Source: Corynebacterium yonathiae (GTDB taxonomy: Bacteria; Actinomycetota; Actinomycetes; Mycobacteriales; Mycobacteriaceae). Taken from it: DNA of 39,045 bases. The translations under genes were made by a program, and so were the position numbers. The stretch spans positions 1-39,045 of the forward strand of contig NZ_JAKOPM010000021.1 in the NCBI RefSeq assembly GCF_022288805.1, read 5' to 3'. Shown one piece after another: positions 34,269 to 39,045 of this stretch. Positions within the stretch are counted from its first letter, which is position 1. The number at the start of each line of letters is the position of its first letter. The notes under the pieces were generated by a model. The model saw nothing but the letters and a program-made list of their open reading frames with translations, was not told the DNA's origin and searched no databases.

Positions 34269-34628
34269 CTATGCGGGAGATATTTGGTGTTTTGTAGGCG
34301 CTTGACGGTTCTGTCGCCAAAACATGGCGGACGTACGCCCGCGCAATCGGCAGTGACGTGCTCGAGGCGTGTGGTGACCCAGCTGTAGAAGTTTATCGGG
34401 GTTATCTGCGGGCCGTTGTTGAGACAGATTCCGTTGTGCTGCGTGCACGGACTTAGCGAGTATGCCGGCGTCGCGGGCCAGTGGGGAAGTAGAAGGTAAT
34501 TCTGTCAGTATTGCTTGCAGGTGTTTGGCGGCGTCTAGCGCGCACTCGCAGTCTCCATCTTCGCCGTGACCTTTGATAAATAGGGCGCACAGGTGCGTGT
34601 CTTGGGCTTCATGAAGAACGTCAGCCAT
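34269..34628 (-). CDS. Hypothetical protein, possibly decayed at the C-terminus
   Basis: 119 residues from ATG 34628 (MADVLHEAQDTHLCALFIKG), 6 bases after the upstream membrane-protein gene, whose last codons supply GGAG. Residues 1-70 look like a genuine protein (helical, with DGDCECALDAAKHLQAILTE). The second half, rich in Arg, Gln and His, does not, and the stop lies 3 bases from the end of the IS3-type element. Opposite this half the plus strand has an open stretch (34294-34456, ALDGSVAKTWRTYARAIGSD) that reads more like protein. I do not recognise either. A frameshift or insertion-linked loss is likely. Confidence 0.4.
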   Translation of the reverse strand: MADVLHEAQDTHLCALFIKGHGEDGDCECALDAAKHLQAILTELPSTSPLARDAGILAKSVHAAQRNLSQQRPADNPDKLLQLGHHTPRARHCRLRGRTSAMFWRQNRQAPTKHQISPA

Positions 34629-34634
34629 AACGGT

Positions 34635-35309
34635 CTATTTGTCTCCATCGGAAGAGGGGGCGGGGATAAGATTCGCTGCTCTCCATGCGATACATCCAAC
34701 AAGGAGCTGACAGACAGTACCCACAAGCAGTTTGAGCCATACATACTCCACAGAGTCCCAAAGAAACGCTGGGGCAACAGAGATAGCAGCCACGCCTGCA
34801 ATGAGTAATGCCAGAAAACCAGGTTTGTTCCTGAATGAGGTTATCGGACTCTTTCTATTGGCAGCGAGAAAATAGAGAAGCAGGGACACTAACGTCACAG
34901 CAAAGAAAATCCACGTTCCCGCATTCAGTACTCTTTCGGAGACTTGCACTCCCTCGTTAGCGATAGCGACCGAAAAGTTATAAACGAAGAAGAGGAGTGC
35001 TTGATAAGTGATTATCCCTATGTTGCCTAGGACATGCAGTGGTTTATCGGGAATGCGATGCCATCTTTTATTCCCATCTTCGCGTTCTTCTTGCTTAGGG
35101 GCCGACGGACGTCTAGATAGGCGATTGAGGGCTTGCGTAACGAGGTGAAAGCCGATTAAAAACGGCACCCATTTTATATCGTTCGTTACTTGCTGAGGCT
35201 GTTTCGGCTTAGCCTTCTTTGCTCCGGTTTGCTGCGGGGTGTTTTCTTGTTTCGCAGGGGGAGTTTTGTTTTCTTGTGTGGATTGAGATTCGTCTTTACT
35301 TGTGGACAT
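34635..35309 (-). CDS. Multi-helix membrane protein of unknown function, related to the 38388-38927 protein
   Basis: 224 residues from ATG 35309, with AAAGGAG 7 bases upstream. Residues 1-40 are hydrophilic (Gln, Lys, Pro, Thr). A hydrophobic segment follows (WVPFLIGFHLVTQALNRL, about 46-64), then a basic loop, then about four helices between residues 92 and 212. The motif RW-x(2)-I and then GNIGIITYQALLFFV at the start of the second helix matches RW-x(2)-I and GNIALIIIQILLFAV in the protein at 38388-38927, with the same order of segments. The two are probably paralogues. No known family is recognised. Both flank a candidate toxin gene pair. Confidence 0.75.
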   Translation of the reverse strand: MSTSKDESQSTQENKTPPAKQENTPQQTGAKKAKPKQPQQVTNDIKWVPFLIGFHLVTQALNRLSRRPSAPKQEEREDGNKRWHRIPDKPLHVLGNIGIITYQALLFFVYNFSVAIANEGVQVSERVLNAGTWIFFAVTLVSLLLYFLAANRKSPITSFRNKPGFLALLIAGVAAISVAPAFLWDSVEYVWLKLLVGTVCQLLVGCIAWRAANLIPAPSSDGDK

Positions 35310-35638
35310 AAATACTCCTTTTGTAAGAACTGTTATTTATTGCATGAATATGTTTTCTGTGTATTCAACTGTGGGGCGATAAAAGGAAAGTTCTCTTTAC
35401 CTAGCTAACTTTATGTACGGCATGGCCCGTTGTTTCCTAGGCTTGATTTTCCAGTTGCAGAGTTGGGTACTGCTGCTATGTTTAATCCTGCCCGCCATGG
35501 CATCCCTGGACTGTGGTGGGTTGCACAAGAAATGGACACCGCTTTCCGGTTCGGTAGAAGCCCCTAGGCGTCGTGGTGAGCACCTATGGGCTTTGTCATG
35601 ACCTGGAATAGAGGAAAACTTTCGTGGGTCGGGATAGA
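35310..35638. other. Intergenic stretch, possibly decayed coding sequence
   Basis: The leader of the 35309 gene lies at its left end. On the plus strand about 55 codons (35418-35569) are open without a start codon: they include PRLDFPVAELGTAAMFNPAR and GIPGLWWVAQEMDTAFRFGR, and a stop follows. The composition is protein-like, so this may be a fragment of a lost gene; I do not recognise it. A minus-strand frame over the same bases looks like its shadow. Confidence 0.3.
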
Positions 35639-35672
35639 AAAATTCCCCTAGCGTTTTGTAAAACGTTAGGGG
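35636..35672 (-). terminator. Terminator downstream of the 35834 gene (minus strand)
   Basis: CCCCTAACGTTTT and AAAACGCTAGGGG pair across AC with one mismatch on the minus strand, followed by AATTTTTC. It lies about 160 bases beyond the stop of the 35834-36166 gene. A T-poor plus-strand side makes it mainly a minus-strand signal. Confidence 0.75.
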
Positions 35673-35833
35673 AATAAATCTCTCCATCTGCTCACAAAGT
35701 AGGTTGTTGGGATGTCAGTTTCCTGACTGTAGGGGTTTACATGGTGTAGACCCACTGGGAGTTGCTAACAGATGACACTTCTAGTGATTGACCACTTACA
35801 CCTAGTTGCGCGTTCCGAAGATTCTCGCTGAAC

Positions 35834-36166
35834 CTAATATTGCTTAACACGCTTCTCAATAGAAGGGAGAGTGGCGTTATCCTTTGGATTTTCCTCAGCT
35901 GTTTCAGCGTTTTCGCTCGACACGGCCATTTCAAGCTTGATATATCCACCAGCGGGAATTGAGCAATACCTGGTCGCCCCTGTCTCCGAATCCTCAAACA
36001 CAATTTCTAGGCGCCCATCTACCCACACTTCCAGCTCACTGGCCGTATACTCAACCGTTTCGCCATTTTTCAAGGTCACCCAGGCGTTGACGTGCTGAAA
36101 AGTGCGGCACCGCCGATTATCTCCATACGGCTTCTCTGTCTTCTCTGCAGCTTCAGCTTTAGACAT
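35834..36166 (-). CDS. Small hypothetical protein
   Basis: 110 residues from ATG 36166 (MSKAEAAEKTEKPYGDNRRC), with AAGGAG 6 bases upstream. An in-frame ATG at 36193 has no ribosome site. The centre looks beta-rich (FQHVNAWVTLKNGETVEYTA, LEVWVDGRLEIVFEDSETGA). Both ends are highly charged and probably disordered. There is no signal peptide or membrane helix, so it is cytoplasmic. No family is recognised. It is divergent from the 36328 gene. Confidence 0.6.
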   Translation of the reverse strand: MSKAEAAEKTEKPYGDNRRCRTFQHVNAWVTLKNGETVEYTASELEVWVDGRLEIVFEDSETGATRYCSIPAGGYIKLEMAVSSENAETAEENPKDNATLPSIEKRVKQY

Positions 36167-36315
36167 ACTTCTCCTTAGTCCAACATGATTCAAGTTGCAG
36201 ACTTTATAATACTTAAGTAAGTTTCATGCATCTAATGAAGGCGATCCGGCCACATGAAGCACACGCTGGCGTTCCTGATTTGTTTTTCCGCCACATAACC
36301 AATTGAAGTTTTGGG

Positions 36316-36327
36316 TATACTTGAGAC
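36316..36327 (+). promoter_or_regulatory. -10 element implying a leaderless transcript
   Basis: TATACT (36316-36321) ends 6 bases before the ATG at 36328, and no ribosome site is present. Transcription would therefore begin at or next to the A of the start codon, as in many actinobacterial leaderless mRNAs. Confidence 0.55.
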
Positions 36328-36765
36328 ATGACTTCCCCAGTAAAAGAAATTCTTAGCTACACCCTCCGGCGAGAGGGTGAAGAAGATATCTATTTTGAAT
36401 ACTCCTCCGAATTTTTTGTCGGAGAACAGGGAATATTCGCTTGCACTGAGCCGCAGGTAGGAAAAGTCCTTAAGTGGGCTTATATCGCCTGGGGCGAAAA
36501 AGGGGATACATTCGGCCCGGGCCCCACGCTCTACGTAAACGTCAAAGACGAAACTAGAGACGACAGCCTCATTCAAAGAAAAGGACTAGGAACCGCACTA
36601 TACGTTTTGGCATGCATAAAAGCAGGTAAACGACTAAAAAGCCACCCCGACCAACAACGATCAAATGACGGTAAGGAACTAGCAAAAGCGATGGATCAGA
36701 TTGACATTGAAGGAATCCTTCGCGGAGATATCTCCCCCGAGATCGTTGGCCTGCATGCCTATTAA
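36328..36765 (+). CDS. Hypothetical protein, leaderless gene
   Basis: 145 residues, starting MTSPVKEILSYTLRREGEED. Mixed alpha/beta, cytoplasmic, no membrane segment. The region QRKGLGTALYVLACIKAGKR, then HPDQQRSNDGKELAKA, resembles the helix and following loop of acetyltransferase-like (GNAT) small proteins found on phages and plasmids. The N-terminal half does not help, so I do not assign an activity. A TATACT box lies so close to the ATG that the message is probably leaderless. Codon choice is more AT-rich than in the housekeeping block. Confidence 0.65.
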   Translation: MTSPVKEILSYTLRREGEEDIYFEYSSEFFVGEQGIFACTEPQVGKVLKWAYIAWGEKGDTFGPGPTLYVNVKDETRDDSLIQRKGLGTALYVLACIKAGKRLKSHPDQQRSNDGKELAKAMDQIDIEGILRGDISPEIVGLHAY

Positions 36766-36847
36766 TTCCTTCCAACATGGTTACGCTCCAGAATTCTCAA
36801 TCTAAGGAACAACTGGCCCATATTCCATCAGTACTATCAGCGAAACG

Positions 36848-37003
36848 GTGGAAGATTACGGCAAAGAATGGAACCTGCTTCTACTGAGAGATGGCCAGGC
36901 GCTCTATGTGGACGGGCGGGGACACAAAGCTCATCTAACTCAAATTGCCCCTATAGAGTACACTTTACTTGTATTACCTGCGGCTAGCCGTGACCATTAT
37001 TAA
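36848..37003 (+). CDS. Possible short open reading frame
   Basis: From a GTG at 36848 the frame gives 51 residues, including DYGKEWNLLLLRDGQALYVD and GHKAHLTQIAPIEYTLLVLP. The composition is protein-like (alternating hydrophobic strands). The frame is open a little further upstream (from about 36812) without a start codon, and no ribosome site is present. It overlaps the end of the convergent membrane-protein gene by 20 bases. It may be the tail of a gene broken by a frameshift: a frame beginning ATG 36778 ends nearby after about 37 codons. Confidence 0.3.
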   Translation: MEDYGKEWNLLLLRDGQALYVDGRGHKAHLTQIAPIEYTLLVLPAASRDHY

Positions 37004-37340
37004 GAGTATTAATTTTTTGGCGCTTTAGAACGACGGTCATAGCCACTATCAAAAAAATAACTGCCGTAACACACCGAGTAAAAGTACTTGGATGCCAAAC
37101 TGCTGCGCCAAAGGAAAAGAGGCTAAGCAGAACCCCGTAGGCGTAGGAAGTTACGACCTCGTGTTTTACGGTGCAATATATCAGCCCTAATCCCCCAAGG
37201 ACGGAAGGTACCGCCCATATAATGAAGTTCTCTGAAGAAAGAGCCGAACTCTCTTCATGAAACTTCGACAACAGGACGGATCCGCTTAAGATTAGCGCAA
37301 GTGAAAGGATACTGGGCCAAGTAATGTTCTGTCTTGTCAA
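36984..37340 (-). CDS. Small four-helix membrane protein, candidate immunity protein
   Basis: 118 residues from a TTG at 37340 (MTRQNITWPSILSLALILSG), with AGAGGGA a few bases upstream. Four hydrophobic segments: about 8-25, 37-55, 64-81 and 86-106. A basic C-terminus follows (VLKRQKINTLNNGHG). No family is recognised. It begins 14 bases after the stop of the secreted Gly/Ala-rich protein, so the two are almost certainly one transcript. A small membrane protein directly after a bacteriocin-like gene is commonly the immunity protein, which is why I propose that role; this is inference. Confidence 0.65.
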   Translation of the reverse strand: MTRQNITWPSILSLALILSGSVLLSKFHEESSALSSENFIIWAVPSVLGGLGLIYCTVKHEVVTSYAYGVLLSLFSFGAAVWHPSTFTRCVTAVIFLIVAMTVVLKRQKINTLNNGHG

Positions 37341-37354
37341 GATTCCCTCTTTTG

Positions 37355-38068
37355 TTAACAGTAGTCTGCATATACTGGCGGATAATCCGCATGTACACCA
37401 ATTTTCAAGCCTTGCCCTGATACTGCAGCCTTAGCTGCTCGTCCTCCAATCTCAATTAGAGAAGGGGCGCTAGCGGCAGTGAGGATTATGCCAATAACTG
37501 AGCCGACTGGACCTCCAAAGGCTGTTGCGGCTGCTTCAAGTGCTGCGGCTATTCCCGCTGGTCCAGCTTCAGATGCCCCTACAATAGCTGCACCGGCTCC
37601 CACTGCTAGATCTTCATTACTGAAACAGACGGACTTTCCTTGTACGGAAGCGTAATTTGTAAAGTTTCTCGACTTTAATGCATTGCGCTCTTCAGAGGTT
37701 TCACTCATCGGCTTTCCGAGGACCTTCTCATGAAGGCGAACTACCTGTTGGTCGGTGAAGCCGAAGTCGTCTTTTAATTGTTGGTCAGTGGTAGACGTTG
37801 CGATTTTTTCATCGCGCTCGACAAAGCTGTTTCCGGCGTCTGCGACTTTTTGGATGAAGGAAAGGTCTTCTTCAGAGATTGACTGATCGGAAACCTGCAT
37901 AGGCTCATCGGAATTCATATCCGCTAGGGAAGACGATAAGTGATTGGTACTAGACAAACTGGAAGAATCTTGGAAAGTATGTGGAGTTTTTGCTTCAGCA
38001 GAGGAAGCGTTAATGAGAATTGAGGAACAAACCAAGACTGTAAACGGGGCAGCAATTATCTTCTTCAA
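37355..38068 (-). CDS. Secreted pre-pro-protein with Gly/Ala-rich hydrophobic C-terminal module, candidate bacteriocin/toxin
   Basis: 237 residues from a TTG at 38068; GGAG at 38079-38076 lies 7 bases upstream. The ATG at 38107 lies right at the predicted transcription start, so TTG gives the better start and a clean signal peptide (MKKIIAAPFTVLVCSSILIN, then ASSAEA, cleavage after residue 26). Residues 27-65 are Ser/Asp-rich. Residues 68-118 are helical and charged (EEDLSFIQKVADAGNSFVER, DDFGFTDQQVVRLHEKVLG). From Cys148 to the final residue, Cys237, lies a hydrophobic module: AVGAGAAIVGASEAGPAGIA, then AFGGPVGSVIGIILTAASAP, IEIGGRAAKAA and VHADYPPVYADYC. The two cysteines could close a disulfide around the module. 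Composition resembles pore-forming bacteriocins such as the circular AS-48 group, without demonstrable homology. Family unknown. Confidence 0.7.
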   Translation of the reverse strand: MKKIIAAPFTVLVCSSILINASSAEAKTPHTFQDSSSLSSTNHLSSSLADMNSDEPMQVSDQSISEEDLSFIQKVADAGNSFVERDEKIATSTTDQQLKDDFGFTDQQVVRLHEKVLGKPMSETSEERNALKSRNFTNYASVQGKSVCFSNEDLAVGAGAAIVGASEAGPAGIAAALEAAATAFGGPVGSVIGIILTAASAPSLIEIGGRAAKAAVSGQGLKIGVHADYPPVYADYC

Positions 38069-38111
38069 AGTAGGACTCCAGACAATAGGAATAACCTTTT
38101 CTGGCATTCAC

Positions 38112-38140
38112 ATAATAAGTCAATGAGACTGAGCTGTCAT
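38112..38140 (-). promoter_or_regulatory. Promoter of the candidate bacteriocin operon
   Basis: On the minus strand ATGACA (38140-38135), a 17-base spacer and TATTAT (38117-38112). Transcription would begin near 38105, giving a leader of about 37 bases with GGAG before the TTG at 38068. Confidence 0.6.
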
Positions 38141-38206
38141 TATGAAAAGGAAATTAAAAGAAAAATTGCTCGGTAAGCTCTCAAAAACGAAAGCCGGGGG
38201 GCAAGT

Positions 38207-38230
38207 CTAATCGGAATAATTCCAGATTAG
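38207..38230. repeat. Inverted repeat in the promoter-distal region
   Basis: CTAATC (38207-38212) and GATTAG (38225-38230) enclose a second small inverted repeat, GGAATAATTCC. It lies between the terminator of the 38388 gene and the promoter of the candidate toxin operon, so it may be an operator for the latter. Confidence 0.35.
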
Positions 38231-38338
38231 GAGCATCCACGATTGTCTAACTCAATCGAAGGAATACCCTTGGTCAGTCAGAAGTTCTGGCAAGGGGATT
38301 AACTATTTACCCCGAGAAACCCCTACTTGCCCTGAGGA

Positions 38339-38375
38339 CAAAACGCCGCCCGCCTTCCCCGGAGGCCGGGCGGCA
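38339..38375 (-). terminator. Terminator of the 38388 gene (minus strand)
   Basis: GCCGCCC-GCCT and AGGC-GGGCGGC pair around a CCGGGGA-type loop with one bulge, followed by GTTTTGT. It starts 13 bases after the stop of the membrane-protein gene, separating it from the candidate toxin operon. Confidence 0.85.
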
Positions 38376-38387
38376 TTCGCGTTTCTT

Positions 38388-38927
38388 TTACGATCCTGCA
38401 TGAACCGATTTGATGTACCTTGACGCAAACGCAGCGCATATAAGCGATGCCGATTGGAGGCCCAATTGCAGCACGTACGTTACAGGGTCTTTTAGACCGG
38501 ATAGATCAACCTCTGCTAAAGCCCCGGCCGCGAGGCATATCCCCAAGAGACAGAAGAAAGCGACCATGGCCCCGTCGGATGCCACACAATAGATGCCAAC
38601 ACATATTATCCACGCGACAACAAAGGAGCCTAGGGCTATCGGCTTTGCCTCTATGAACCACTCCTGCTGAAGAGTGGCTGCGCTGGTTACTGCAAAGAGA
38701 AGGATTTGAATAATGATGAGTGCAATGTTTCCGTAGGCGGGTTTACCCACTGCCTCCTTAATCTTCACCCACCGGCTCTTCTTTTCTTCACCCCCTTCAC
38801 GGTTCTCACATTCTGATTCTTCAACCCTTTCATTCTCTGGAAAGACTTTTTGAAACAAGTGCAGAACAAAAAATACAAAAAGTCCCTGCATCAATTTCAC
38901 GAAGAAGGAATCATTTGATTTCTTCAC
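38388..38927 (-). CDS. Multi-helix membrane protein of unknown function, related to the 34635-35309 protein
   Basis: 179 residues from a GTG at 38927 (MKKSNDSFFVKLMQGLFVFF) with a strong AAGGAGG about 13 bases upstream. The first hydrophobic segment (8-29) is followed by an acidic loop rich in Glu (residues 30-50). The RW-x(2)-I and GNIALIIIQILLFAV motif comes next, then three more helices (about 97-116, 118-137 and 148-171). Order and motif match the protein at 34635-35309. No known family is recognised. It has its own terminator and is upstream of, but not in the same transcript as, the candidate bacteriocin. Possible roles are self-protection or export, both inferred from position. Confidence 0.72.
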   Translation of the reverse strand: MKKSNDSFFVKLMQGLFVFFVLHLFQKVFPENERVEESECENREGGEEKKSRWVKIKEAVGKPAYGNIALIIIQILLFAVTSAATLQQEWFIEAKPIALGSFVVAWIICVGIYCVASDGAMVAFFCLLGICLAAGALAEVDLSGLKDPVTYVLQLGLQSASLICAAFASRYIKSVHAGS

Positions 38928-39010
38928 GAGTTGCCTACCTCCTTAGCCATCGGCCCCAGCATCTATAAAGTACACCCTATTGTTACGCCGGTGTGCGGCA
39001 GAATGTTTCC

Positions 39011-39044
39011 TGTAAAATAGGGCCGTTCCTAGCATTGTTTTACA
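39011..39044. repeat. Inverted repeat TGTAAAA / TTTTACA
   Basis: Seven-base perfect arms separated by 20 bases at the right edge of the window, about 85 bases before the start of the 38927 gene. It may be an operator or the end of a mobile element continuing beyond the window. Confidence 0.3.
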
Positions 39045-39045
39045 C

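Noticed and set aside
34267..34290. Continuation of the IS256-type transposase right of the IS3-type element (LYAG in one frame)
   Set aside because: The match is only four residues and the next residues do not follow the family; coincidence is likely.
35397..35687. A 96-codon minus-strand frame starting MERFIPLTFYK
   Set aside because: It crosses a hairpin terminator, has no ribosome site and has shadow-like composition.
35737..36003. An 88-codon minus-strand frame inside 35834-36166
   Set aside because: Out-of-frame shadow of the better-supported gene that has AAGGAG before its ATG.
1..39045. CRISPR arrays and rRNA genes
   Set aside because: No regularly spaced direct repeats and no rRNA-like sequence are visible anywhere in the window.

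Overview
The window looks like chromosomal DNA of a Corynebacterium. The block leuC-leuD, MutT1-type NUDIX/phosphatase, gpsA, ddl, DUF3515, thiL, ung, DAK2 protein, recG, small biotinyl protein, rsmD, coaD is a typical actinobacterial/corynebacterial order. GTG and TTG starts are common, and surface-anchored-repeat, YhgE/Pip and LtbR-like proteins fit that genus. I cannot name the species.

Layout. (1) 1-2220: a GTG-started secreted surface protein on the minus strand, cut at base 110 by the end of an IS3-family element that runs off the window. (2) 2299-5444: gltX, then tRNA-Gln(CTG) and two identical tRNA-Glu(CTC) genes separated by about 650 bases without genes. (3) 5445-10328: two adjacent YhgE/Pip membrane proteins. 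(4) 10522-10815: a histidine-rich metal-binding protein. (5) 11004-13785: an IclR regulator (LtbR-like) divergent from leuCD. (6) 13974-26279: the housekeeping block, mostly on the plus strand, with several overlapping or nearly touching genes. (7) 26382-29815: a minus-strand operon coupling a DUF368 (undecaprenyl-phosphate translocase family) gene to a polar amino acid ABC importer. (8) 30239-32419: a secreted metallophosphoesterase with a LamG-like domain. (9) 32471-39045: an accessory region. It starts at the 3' fragment of a tRNA gene, continues through a broken IS256-type transposase and a degenerate IS3-type element, and ends in small genes of unknown family.

The most unusual part is 34269-38927. 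A TTG-started pre-protein (37355-38068) has a Sec signal peptide, a polar pro-region and a Gly/Ala-rich hydrophobic C-terminal module bounded by two cysteines. A four-helix membrane protein follows 14 bases downstream. Two related multi-helix membrane proteins (34635-35309 and 38388-38927) flank this pair. I propose a candidate bacteriocin/toxin with self-protection or accessory membrane proteins. This rests on architecture, not on family recognition.

Regulation. Zur-like sequences lie between the surface-protein gene and gltX and upstream of the histidine-rich gene, which would link both to zinc. An 8-bp inverted repeat lies between the IclR gene and leuC, and a palindrome lies at the YhgE promoter. 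Several minus-strand genes with GTG or TTG starts, and genes broken by insertions, only become visible when translated directly.
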